A stretch of 64,000 bases of DNA from Liolophura sinensis (lineage: Eukaryota > Mollusca > Polyplacophora > Chitonida > Chitonidae). The stretch is taken from assembly GCF_032854445.1 (NCBI RefSeq), contig NC_088298.1, positions 22,221,295-22,285,294 on the forward strand. The letters are read 5' to 3'. The translations under genes were made by a program, and so were the position numbers. Position 1 is the first letter of the stretch, and each line of letters opens with the position of its first letter. The notes beneath the pieces were generated by a model. It was not told where the DNA came from, did not search any database, and saw nothing but the letters and a program-made list of their open reading frames with translations. Positions 34,430-43,829 of this stretch are shown here, in pieces.

Positions 34430-34515
34430 CAGGCGGTGCTTCTGCGTGTATCGATGATGCCAGCGAGTAGTTGACGAATGTGTCAAGTTGAGATTTAGTA
34501 AAGGCATATATATGG
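34430..34515 (-). promoter_or_regulatory. predicted promoter and non-coding first exon of copy 3
   Basis: On the minus strand CATATATATG (34,514-34,505) is followed 25-30 bases later by a stretch without ATG that ends in a consensus donor (CCTG then GTAAGT at 34,429). It lies about 840 bp upstream of the 3' splice site that precedes the start codon exon, fitting a TATA promoter plus a non-coding first exon. Confidence 0.45.
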
Positions 34516-34519
34516 TGAA

Positions 34520-35140
34520 TCCATGTCAAGGATGTGATCATCCAGCTATTTCTTGTTTACTGGACTAGATACTGTGGATATGTAACGTTTCGAGACATCA
34601 CTAAAAAAATGGGATCTGATACTTTTGTTTTGGCAACTGCAGTTCCGTGTGGAATGTTTACACTTAAGTAAAATCCTGGAGGAAATGAAGTTATTCACCA
34701 GTTGAATAATTGTGGTCATATCTTCCTTCCAGTTTTCTGGCCGTTTAAGTAAATTGATCAGATGACCATGTTTTTAGTGGGTCTGTCACCAGGACACAGG
34801 CACTTGGAAACATTTGTTTTCCTTTGTAATCAGAAAATCACAATTTCCAATACATTAAAAAAAATTTAATATAGGAATAATTTTCGATCAAAAGCTTTTT
34901 TCAAATAAAATAATAATATTCATGAAGATGTAGTAATAACTAAGAAATAGGAACTCTTGTACTTGTTCGCGGCCAAACATCCACGTACATGTTAGTGTAG
35001 GGCCGTTTTTGTGGCCAACAGTTGGACAATCCTTTCAACCAAGATAATGTATAGGATCATGCATGTTTTTTTGACCAAAAATATTAATATAGGCCGGTAT
35101 GGATTTTGTCCAAATCTAAAGCTGTCATCTGACATTCTTC
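34520..35140. other. intergenic, nothing recognised
   Basis: AT-rich, no exon or repeat identified. Confidence 0.45.
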
Positions 35141-35199
35141 AGAATGTCGCCCCCCTCTGCACGAGAATGGAAGGAAATTTAACGTGTTAAGTAAAGAAG

Positions 35200-35770
35200 G
35201 AAAGATCCTGACGAGACTCACACGACAGCGCGAGATTCGGGCGAGATTCGGTCGATATTAAGTGTACAGCGCGAGATTTTTCGAAAATCAGTCGAGATTT
35301 GCTTCCAGAATGAACCATTCTTCTAAATCTGGCATGGTCGATTAAATGGCTCGTTAATCTCGTCAGAATGTCGCTCTGTTTTCCAAATCTCGTCGTAATT
35401 TCGCGTTGTTGCCCGAATGTCACTCTTGCCAAGGTTAAGCTTGGATTATCAGATCAATAATTTGGTGGAAACCCCAATATTCTGACGAGATTAAGGATGT
35501 AAGCGACATTCTGACAAGATTATGTGAAGAATCAATAAAACTGTGCGAGATTTAGTCGAGATTTGATCGAGTTTCAGACGAGATTATGTCGAGAAAGGAA
35601 AAAACGGGCGAGATTCGAACGAGGGTTGGAGTTTTAGACGATAATGTGAGATTCATATGCAGGTGTGAAATTCACACCAGATTCTCGACTGAATATCGTT
35701 GGAATCTGTTTGTCGCAATGTCGTCCTAATCTAGAATGAGTTTCGGCTAAATCTCACACCCTTTTTCTGT
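35200..35770. repeat. degenerate cluster of CGAGATT motifs
   Basis: About twenty occurrences of (C)GAGATT or its complement AATCTCG within about 560 bp, mixed in both orientations and often extended (TCTGACGAGATTA; GCGCGAGATT; GTCGAGATTTG). Around 35,360 and 35,480-35,510 the TCTGACGAGATTAA block is arranged as an inverted repeat. No unit length is constant. Confidence 0.6.
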
Positions 35771-35884
35771 AATAGAACTTTTCACAGGGAGATATACATG
35801 AAGAAGAAAAAAGAGTTGTGGAATATCAGTGGAGTCGGTTAGTTCACTCAAAAATTATTCTGTTAATGTTAACATAAAGTCTGT

Positions 35885-35975
35885 TGTCTGAGCGATGCTA
35901 GAATGTATTCTGTTATGATAACATATTACTGTGTCATATTCAGCATACTATTCTGTCAGGCTAATGACAATATAA
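35885..35975. mobile_element. MITE family A fragment
   Basis: AAAGTCTGTTGTCTGAGCGA, TGCTAGAATGTATTCTGTTA: the left end of the family seen complete at 7,366-7,585. Confidence 0.65.
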
Positions 35976-36035
35976 GAGGATTCCAGCTCATGATACTCAT
36001 GCAAATAAGTATAAGTATGGTGTTTGCCACTAAGT

Positions 36036-36285
36036 GATTGATTGATTGATTGATTGACTGAGTTGGGCTTCTTTTGAGAATATTTCACTTATACAACGGC
36101 GGCCAGGATTGTGGTGGGAGGAAGCCAGGTAGAGCCAGGAGGAAACCCACGACCATCCGTGAGTTGCTGGTACACCTTCCCATGTGCGACCGGAGAGGAA
36201 TCTAGCATGAGCTGGACTTGAACTCACAGCGACCGTATTGGTGGAAGGCTCCGCGCGTACTAACCCAATCGGCTACGGAGACCCG
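36036..36285 (-). mobile_element. SINE family 1, near full length
   Basis: Follows a TGAT tract. AATATTTCACTTATACAACG, body, AGCTGGACTTGAACTCACAG, and head CGGCTACGGAGACCC. Confidence 0.85.
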
Positions 36286-36442
36286 GCCAATACTTTACAG
36301 AAATGATTTACACCATTATTTTGTTATTAAATGTTCATGTCTTTGTACTACAAAAACCCTCTTATGCATATTGTCCGTCAATGATTGAAAATATTTGGAT
36401 CAATGAACAAACTGGGAACTTGGGACCCGCTTATGGCGCCAC

Positions 36443-37028
36443 CCCACCCCTTCATCCCTCCCCTACCCTAGATCCGGCTCTCCCTCAACAAAGTTGTTTT
36501 GACGGTCATCGTGTACGTCACGTTAAAGCACCAGGCTACTTAATATCCGGCAAAATAGATTAGCTTCGTGTCACCTCTTCTTGACCCGTACAAAACACGT
36601 TGATGCAGCCTGGCACCAATAAAATTCGAGATTTAATCGAACAATTAAATCCTTGTACTCTTTTTTTTGTGAAGTGTGTATACAGGAACCAGGATACGCG
36701 CTTTTACTCTTCTTCTCTAGAGCCAGTATGTGTGTACCACCCCTTCATCCCTCCCCTACCCTAGATCCGGCTCTCCCTCAACAAAGTTGTTTTGACGGTC
36801 ATCGTGTACGTCACGTTAAAGCACCAGGCTACTTAATATCCGGCAAAATAGATTAGCTTCGTGTCACCTCTTCTTGACCCGTACAAAACACGTTGATGCA
36901 GCCTGGCACCAATAAAATTCGAGATTTAATCGAACAATTAAATCCTTGTACTCTTTTTTTTGTGAAGTGTGTATACAGGAACCAGGATACGCGCTTTTAC
37001 TCTTCTTCTCTAGAGCCAGTATGTGTGT
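36443..37028 (+). repeat. two-copy tandem duplication of 293 bp
   Basis: The copies (about 36,443-36,735 and 36,736-37,028) read essentially the same throughout, including CTCTTTTTTTTGTGAAGTGT and the end GAGCCAGTATGTGTGT. Each repeats a short frame and an AATAAAA. Either a very recent duplication or an assembly artefact. Confidence 0.9.
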
Positions 37029-37029
37029 G

Positions 37030-37580
37030 GCACGGTGACCTAGATCTCGTTCGGATGTAACCATGCAGTGTACGTCTTGGAACACATTACAGAATAGCCA
37101 CTGACTGGCTGACAGCGGATAGGGTTTCCTTGAGTACACTAAATGACCAAAAGTATCGCTCGTGAGCTACTGTCGTAAACTTTCGTACTATCTGAGTTGG
37201 CAAGATGACAGAAGTGTGATTAGCCACCCACCTGTTTCACGCCCCTGCACAGCACTTGGCAGGTTGTCTGTTGAGAGCCCTCGTTATGCAACGAATATGT
37301 GTAAAAATCTAGTTCAGCTAAAACAAATTTCACTGAGAAATATCAGTCAACAGCTTCCCGTGTCCATGTAATTCCAATTTAGTATGTCAGTCTACACGCT
37401 CTATCTCCATAGAGGTTTTCTCCCCAATTCCATTCCGTCATAAAATGGCGATCATAAAACAGTCAAGGTGCACCTTTTGTGAACTATACCTTTATGTATT
37501 AAATTCATTATGATTAAAACTGAGGAAAACATGAAGTGTTGGTGGCAGTAGCATAGATTGGCTGCTCAGAGAAGCGTGAG
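37030..37580. other. intergenic, nothing recognised
   Basis: No exon or repeat that I can support. Confidence 0.45.
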
Positions 37581-37600
37581 CTTGTTTATTACATTCGAGG

Positions 37601-37729
37601 TCTGGTGAAAATCTGCGGATGGTCGTGGGTTCCCCCCGGGCTGTGCCGGGTTTCCGCCCACCATAATGGGTCGTATAAGTAAAGTATTCTTGAGCACGAC
37701 GTAAAACATCAATGAAATAAATAAATAAA
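37601..37729 (+). mobile_element. 5'-truncated SINE family 1 with target duplication
   Basis: Flanked by the perfect 14-base duplication TATTACATTCGAGG (37,587-37,600 and 37,730-37,743). The SINE starts inside its body (GGTCTGGTGAAAATCTGCGG) and ends with AAATAAATAAATAAA, the pattern left by L1-type target-primed reverse transcription. Confidence 0.95.
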
Positions 37730-37879
37730 TATTACATTCGAGGACTGTCATAATCCCCTGTCCACTGCCGATGCTCTCCCGCGGCGCCCTGTCAGTAAGA
37801 ACCAAAATCAACGCAGTGAATCCTGGGATACACTTTCTGTGTCCCAGGGTGAAAATTTAGGTCATTTACCGTAAACCCA

Positions 37880-37990
37880 GAAGTATTTGATCCAGCTTGA
37901 ATAAATCTGCCATACCTAAAGTTCAGCGTAGGCTAGGCATCTCTCACACCAGCCAATCAGAATCGTTTTCTGTGTCCCTTTAAGCAGTAA
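37880..37990. mobile_element. MITE family F, right half
   Basis: GCTTGAATAAATCTGCCATA, CCTAAAGTTCAGCGTAGGCT, then CCAGCCAATCAGAATCG and GTGTCCCTTTAA, matching the right part of 62,893-63,073. Confidence 0.65.
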
Positions 37991-37999
37991 TGTCGTTTC

Positions 38000-38455
38000 A
38001 TGCTGTTGGCTCAATTAATTCTACACAATAGGGTTTTCAGTTGTATAGAATTGTGGTTGATTATAATGTATATAGAGATTATAAAGCCTTCATGCAAACG
38101 TCGGCGATTTATTGACTGACTGAGTGATCATAAATCCGTGCAGGTATTGTGGGACAGGTGTTATCACAAGGAAACAGTAGCCCTAAGGATGGGTTAACAT
38201 AATATTTCTATGTGCTTCGTCACTTGCATTTGAAAAATAAAAATTTTCATAATGCTGAGGCACTGGTTTTACTGTCTGTGCTGTCTAAATCGTTTATATC
38301 ATGGTTTATTAGTTAAATTTTATTATGATTATATAAATGATTATTGATAATGCAGCACAACGCGATGGTCCTAAAGCATTAACAGTGAAAACCAAATACT
38401 TTACTTTTCTATTCTAGTGTACACTGAAACATTAAATTAATGTGTTACTTAATTA
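38000..38455. other. intergenic, nothing recognised
   Basis: AT-rich, featureless. Confidence 0.45.
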
Positions 38456-38459
38456 ATGC

Positions 38460-38875
38460 GTAGAAAATCTGTTGTCTGAGTGATGCTAGAATGTATTCTG
38501 CTATTGCAACATATTATTCTGTTAAATTTAACCCACACATATTCTATTAATTCAACATAACCATTCTATTAGATTAACAGGATGACATGCTGAATATGTT
38601 ACAGTTTTGTGTTATGATAACAGAGTTCAAGTCCAGCTCATGCTGGCTTCCTCTCCGGCCGTACGTGGGAAGGTCTGCCAGCAACCTAGGGATGGTCGTG
38701 GGTTTCCCCCGGGCTCTGCCCGGTTTCCACCCACCATAATGCTGGCCGCCGTCGTATAAGTGAAATATTCTTGAGTACGGCGTAAAACACCAATTAAATA
38801 AATAAATAAATAAATGATAACAGAGTACATTCTAGCTTCACTCTGACCACAGGCTTTCTGTTTAACTGAACAAAT
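38460..38875. mobile_element. MITE family A, interrupted by a SINE
   Basis: Left end AAATCTGTTGTCTGAGTGAT, GCTAGAATGTATTCTGCT; right end AGTACATTCTAGC, ACAGGCTTTCTGTTTAA. A SINE fragment is nested at 38,626-38,813. Confidence 0.8.
38626..38813 (+). mobile_element. 5'-truncated SINE nested in a MITE
   Basis: Flanked by the perfect 12-base duplication ATGATAACAGAG (38,614-38,625 and 38,814-38,825). It begins at the B box (TTCAAGTCCAGCTCATGCTG) and ends with AAATAAATAAATAA. Very similar to the 38,983 copy, hence young. Confidence 0.95.
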
Positions 38876-38982
38876 TAATTTTTGGAATGTAGTGCATGAC
38901 ATGGAGAAAAAAAACCTTACCTCAGCAAGTAGGCTTTACAATGTGAATTACACCTGTGAAACAGTTACTCATAAATCAAGTC

Positions 38983-39247
38983 GGGGCCTCCGTGGCTCAG
39001 TCGGTTAAAGCGCTAGCGCAGCGCGATGAACCAGGAGTCTCTCACCAATGCGGTCGCTGTGAGTTCAAGTCCAGCTCATGCTGGCTTCCTCTCCGGCCGT
39101 AAGTGGGAAGGTCTGGCAGCAACCTGCGGATGGTCGTGGGTTTCCCCCGGGCTCTGCCCGGTTTCCACCCACCATAATGCTGGCCGCCGTCGTATAAGTG
39201 AAATATTCTTGAATACGGCGTAAAACACCAATCATATAAATAAATAA
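38983..39247 (+). mobile_element. full-length young SINE family 1 (reference copy)
   Basis: Flanked by the perfect 12-base duplication ATAAATCAAGTC (38,971-38,982 and 39,248-39,259). About 265 bp: tRNA-like head with A box (TGGCTCAGTCGG) and B box (GAGTTCAAGTCC); body with a palindromic CCCGGGCTCTGCCCGG core; conserved 3' part CTGGCCGCCGTCGTATAAGT, TTCTTGAATACGGCGTAAAA; tail CACCAATCATATAAATAAAT. Best copy for a consensus. It resembles SINEs described from molluscs (MetaSINE-like), unverified. Confidence 0.95.
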
Positions 39248-39259
39248 ATAAATCAAGTC

Positions 39260-39555
39260 TATCAGAAAGTCTCTGATATGCTTTGTAGTTTGTAGTCTGT
39301 TCTTCAATATTAAAGGCCGTATGTGTTTCTGGGCCCAGTTTCTGGACATTTATCTGTACGTGGTTTTTACCGTACCATTGTCTTATATGCGCGATTATTG
39401 TACATGTAAGTTGAGTTCAAGGAAGTAATCAGAATGGAGAATTACAGTGCACAAAATTTCTGCATCCGTTACACTTCTTAATTTCTTCAGGAAACACACA
39501 TGTAACGTTTTACAATAGATGGCAGTAATCTTGATTAAGTCTAACCTGTCCTATT
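39260..39555. other. intergenic, nothing recognised
   Basis: Featureless AT-rich spacer between two SINEs. Confidence 0.45.
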
Positions 39556-39559
39556 TCGA

Positions 39560-39985
39560 CAGCTTCGGTGACCTAATGGTTAGAGCGTTCGCCTTGAAGT
39601 CGGGGGACCGCGAGATCTAACCTGGGTCGGGTCATACCAAAAACTTTAAAAATTGTTCTTTCAGCTGCCTTGCTTAGCGCTCAGCTAAGTCACATGACAA
39701 GGAGTCCTCATATGCGCGTACATATACTGTGGCTTCTTGTGGCAAGGTGAGTCCATGCCGTTACTGAAGTGTTATGCCGAAGAAACCAGATATGACACCC
39801 TATGCACCCAGTCACATTATACCGACACCGGGCCAACCAATCCTGTTTCCTTGCTCTCACCTTTCACTGCTGAGCTCTAAGCGAGGCAGCAACAAGTATC
39901 ATTTTTATAGTCTTTAGTATGACGCGGCCCGGGTTTGATCCCTCGATTAACCGAGGTCATCTCCGAGAATTTTGGGACAGCAAAT
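39560..39985. mobile_element. composite of SINE family 2 pieces in opposite orientations
   Basis: 39,566-39,640 is a plus-oriented tRNA-like head (GGTGACCTAATGGTTAGAGC, then TCTAACCTGGGTCGGGTC). 39,735-39,985 is a minus-oriented body (GCCGAAGAAACCAGATATGA, CACCCAGTCACATT, also at 63,900-63,985) ending in another head (CGGGTTTGATCCCTCG). Confidence 0.55.
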
Positions 39986-40127
39986 TTTCAGGATAAATAA
40001 AGGTTTGATTTTATTAAAGAGTATATAAATATAGTTGGGGTTTTTCTGTTCCTGTGTAGAAATGAACTTTTTATGGCGTTTGAACCCTTCAAGCAGATAA
40101 GGCGTGTTGAAATGGGCAGAACCAGAA

Positions 40128-40128
40128 T

Positions 40129-40159
<31 letters not shown>

Positions 40160-40240
40160 TTTCATACGTGTTTTACTCCGTACTCAAGAATATTTCGCTC
40201 ATACGTAAGCGTTATGGTGCAAGGAAACCGGACAGAGCCC
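40128..40240 (-). mobile_element. SINE family 1, 3' part
   Basis: Nine ATTT units, then ACTCCGTACTCAAGAATATT and GGAAACCGGACAGAGCCC. Truncated before the body. Confidence 0.8.
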
Positions 40241-40244
40241 ATCA

Positions 40245-41020
40245 ATTTATCAAGGAAGTGACATTTTTTTTGTCAAACACGTTAGTATAAATTAAAAGGT
40301 TAAGAGAAGCAAATTTAACCAATAGAAGTAAGGCGTTTTGTTTATGCGACACACTTCACATGGTATTAACAATTCAATACACAGCAGGAAATGTAGGCAA
40401 AGCCTGGTCGAAATTGCTGAAAACACGGGCCTTCAAACTGCATGATCATTCACTGGGCTGATATTTGATAAATCAGGTGTAGAGACATCTTGACAAAGGG
40501 ACGTTGAGTCAAACCAGACTCAAATCTCCCCTCAAATCAGACAGAGGTGTGGGAGCCGAGCCCCTCTGAAATAATAATTTCAGTAATTTAACACATATCG
40601 TATTTTTTCTCACTGCGCCCAACCAATGAATCGACAGGATTTCCCTGTACTACCCAAGGTGTACGAAAATTCTATTTTCTGTAGTACAGCTTGCTGGGTT
40701 TGATGCTTTTTGCTCGAATCAAACGGCATAGGCTAAATAAGTTCGCCCTTGACCGATTCTAACTTAACGTCATAGTATCTCGGTTTCGCCTCGATGCAAT
40801 GTAGTCCTCACCAATCATGAACCATCCTAGTCATCTTTTTTCTTTCAATTAATACAAGACAAAATCTTCTACCTCAACATGCATTTGTGAAACCTGAAAC
40901 AACTTGAATGAACATTGTTACAGTATTGTTGCAATGTTAAATGTAATAAAGTTGAAGCATGCCTAAATTTGGAAGGTGCCGTGTGTATTTTTCATATAGG
41001 CCTAGTTCTAGTCCCTTAGT
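40245..41020. other. intergenic, nothing recognised
   Basis: No gene or recognisable repeat. Confidence 0.45.
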
Positions 41021-41024
41021 GGAG

Positions 41025-41105
41025 TGTTTATTTATTTATGTGATTAGTGTTTTACGATGTACCCAAGGATATTTTTCACTTATATATACGACAGCGGCCT
41101 GGAGT
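41025..41105 (-). mobile_element. SINE family 1 fragment, 3' end
   Basis: TTTATTTATTTATGTGATTA, GTGTTTTACGATGTACCCAA, CACTTATATATACGACAGCG. Confidence 0.75.
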
Positions 41106-41238
41106 TGCGTTAAACGTTGTGTTGAAAATCGGTCTAGAGTTACTAACCATAGTAAACGCGCCACATTATCGAATATTGAATCAATACTAGATCTATAAAA
41201 TATGATTCTGTGGTATATAGTTCTGACTACAGAATAGA

Positions 41239-41448
41239 TTTTTTTTTTTGATTGGTGTTTTACGCCGTACTCAAGAATATTTCACTTATACGACGTGGCC
41301 AGCATTATGGTGGGTGGAAACCGGGCAGAACCCGGGGGAAACCCACGACCATCCGCAGGTAGCTGGCAGACCTTCCCACATACGGCCGGAGAGAAAGCCA
41401 GCATGAGCGGGACTTGAACTCACAGCGACCGCATTGGTGAGAGACTCC
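41239..41448 (-). mobile_element. SINE family 1 with target duplication
   Basis: Flanked by the perfect 15-base duplication TGACTACAGAATAGA (41,224-41,238 and 41,449-41,463). Instead of ATTT units the tail is a T tract. The head is truncated just upstream of the B box region (ACCGCATTGGTGAGAGACTC). Confidence 0.95.
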
Positions 41449-41464
41449 TGACTACAGAATAGAG

Positions 41465-42330
41465 AGCCATATTGTATATTTCTAACACCATTACACCAAC
41501 ATATGTGGGCCAACATTTGGGGATCTGATACTGGCTGCAGTGCAAACAACTATAATTCTTTGTTCAGGCACTTCGGAAGCAATTTGAAAGTGGAACGGCC
41601 ATCGGTCGACTATCCCCGCACAAGAGACGAGAGTTCAGGGGCCGCCGATAGGCCCCGGAAGCTTTGGGATACTAAACGGCTGCAGATGTCATGAAATCGT
41701 TTTACAGGGTCTTTATTCTTCACACAGATCCATTGTAGTTTTATATGCTTAACAGTTTACAGTGCACATGTGTGTGTAAGGGCCTTCCTTTTGTTGATCG
41801 CCATTAAATTGGTCCGATATTACTCTTGATTGATTGACTGATTGATTGATTGAATTTTTTGTTTCCTTTTTTTTAAAAGAAAAGTGGTACGGCCATGGCT
41901 GTACCGGCCGTACTGCTTCCGATGCCACTGTTGTTTACTGTTAACTAAGCGTGGGCTTTTATTGTGTCATATTAGAACACAAATTAAAATATATTCTTTG
42001 TAAACATTCTGAAATAATTTTTAAAACACAAACACGGGTGAGCCTATCTTGAATTATCTCCCCTGATGAGCACATGAGCACGGAGTTGTCTGTGCATTTT
42101 AATAGGGTCTTTGTGACGAGTACTGTTGCGTTGAGGGGTGCCTGGTGGTACCAAGCAAAAAGAAAGATGGTGATTTGTGCTGAAAGGCAGATGTGTGCAG
42201 AGTTTTTCCTGTATTCGTGAGGTGAGACACATTTAGATACTCTAATGAAACAAAGTTTTCTGAATCAATCAGTGAATCAGCTCTTCCTTGATTGCATGCA
42301 AGTTGTTGTTGTTGTTGTTGTTATTAGTAA
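41465..42330. other. intergenic with small microsatellites
   Basis: (TGAT)n at 41,826-41,855 and (GTT)n at 42,300-42,322. No gene found. Confidence 0.5.
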
Positions 42331-42336
42331 TGTGGG

Positions 42337-42575
42337 AGGGCCTCCGTGGCTCAGTTGGTTAGCGCGCTAACGCAGCGTTATGACCCAGGAGCCTCACACC
42401 AGTGTGGTCGCTGAGTTCAGGTCCAGCTCATGCTGGCCTCCTCTCCGGCTGTACGTGGGAAGGTCTTTCAGCAACCTGCGGATGGTCGTGGGTTTCCCCC
42501 AGGCTGTGTCCGGTTGTCACCCACCATAATGCTGGCCTTGGTATAGGTGAAATATTCTTGAGTTGGGCATGTGAT
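42337..42575 (+). mobile_element. SINE family 1, full length
   Basis: Head GGGCCTCCGTGGCTCAGTTG and GAGTTCAGGTCC, body TACGTGGGAAGGTCTTTCAG, tail degraded (GTGATAAATCAACGG). Confidence 0.85.
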
Positions 42576-43026
42576 AAATCAACGGATGTCTGCAACCATC
42601 AGGCCCGGAGGCCTCTTTCACAAAGCATATGTTCCTCTTCGTTGGTGTAACTATCATGGCGACATAATACCTACTGCAGTAGTCGCCATGTAAGTTAACT
42701 ACATCTAATGTTGCATGCATTTTGTGAAAAGGGGCCCCTGGAGACTTACTTAATGGGTAATTTTTGTCTCAAATGGCGAGACAAACTGCCACGGCAACTG
42801 CATCTGGTTTTCAAATAGAGCGCACTCTGACAGGTAGAAATTATTGGATTAGGCAAGCTACATGCTCATGGATACATGAAATACAGCATGTATCATTTGT
42901 TCACATCTATCAGCTCTAAACCCCACAAGATGTAAGTGCAAATTTTAGCCTGTATAATTAGACATTGCATGCATTTGGTTGTGAACAACACATCCTGTCG
43001 GGTAATACTAAAGACTTTGAAACGTC

Positions 43027-43128
43027 TTGCGGGTTTTGTTTCCTTCTACCATAATTCTGACCACTGTTGTAGAAGTCATATAAGTTTGAGGATGACATAA
43101 GACACCAATCAAATCAGTAAAAATAGTA
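43027..43128 (+). mobile_element. SINE family 1 relic, 3' part
   Basis: CTTCTACCATAATTCTGACC, then GACACCAATCAAATCAGTAA. Confidence 0.65.
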
Positions 43129-43439
43129 CTTATTGTTGCCTCGATTGGTGCTCACCACCGAGAGATTTAGAGCAATGAAATAGGACTGGTTTGATCGTTA
43201 TAATGTTACTGGGTGGAGAGTCATTTCTGATGGGTTTGGTTTGATATGAGTAAAAAATTTTAGGTCTACACCTGCAACCTAAAATAATAACCTTGTGCAC
43301 CTGTCCTGTGTTTATATTATTGTCTTAAAGTTAATAAAAATGCATTACTGTTTTTTGTTTTTTTTGTTTTTTTTACATGTACATTTCTTACATTTACAAT
43401 GTGGAAAAGCATGCTAACTGTTTTTTGTTTTTTTTCCAG

Positions 43440-43829
43440 ATGTTTACAACATGAGACTTACATCTGTGGTGCTTTGGAACTTGTCTCTACAGTTGAGAAT
43501 CGTAGAATTTATAACTTGTGAAGTCTGAATCTGAAGAAACATTCATTCACCCATGGAGTTTGAAACATTTATCAATGGAAATTCCGAAACAGAAAGTAAA
43601 ATGTATACATAATGTATACATAAATCTGTCACATGTTTGTAAGCAGAACATAAATCTGTCACATGTTTGTAAGCAGAACATAAATCTGCCACATGTTTGT
43701 AAGCAGAACATAAATCTGTCTCATGTTTGTAACCAGAACATAAATCATTCACATGTTTGGAACAAGAACATATATCATGTGTGCAGAAGAAGGTGACTAC
43801 AAAAAAGTGTAAGCATTTAATAAAGGAAC
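43440..43829 (+). other. 5' leader with 30-bp tandem repeats and an upstream frame
   Basis: The leader begins at a textbook 3' splice site (branch-like TGCTAAC at about 43,412, then TTTTTTGTTTTTTTTCCAG). It holds five to six copies of a 30-bp unit (CATAAATCTGTCACATGTTT plus GTAAGCAGAA) at about 43,608-43,775, and an upstream frame at 43,518-43,796 (92 codons, ten-residue repeats [10 protein letters not shown]). An in-frame TAA lies six bases before the main ATG, which fixes the start. Confidence 0.7.

Noticed and set aside
36303-36856. Two plus-strand frames sharing the end PGYLISGKID
   Set aside because: The shared end comes from the 293-bp duplication; no domain or exon signals.
38983-39060. 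Possible genuine tRNA gene at SINE heads
   Set aside because: A and B boxes are present, but the head does not fold into a complete cloverleaf by eye, and it is part of a 265-bp element with a tail and target duplications.
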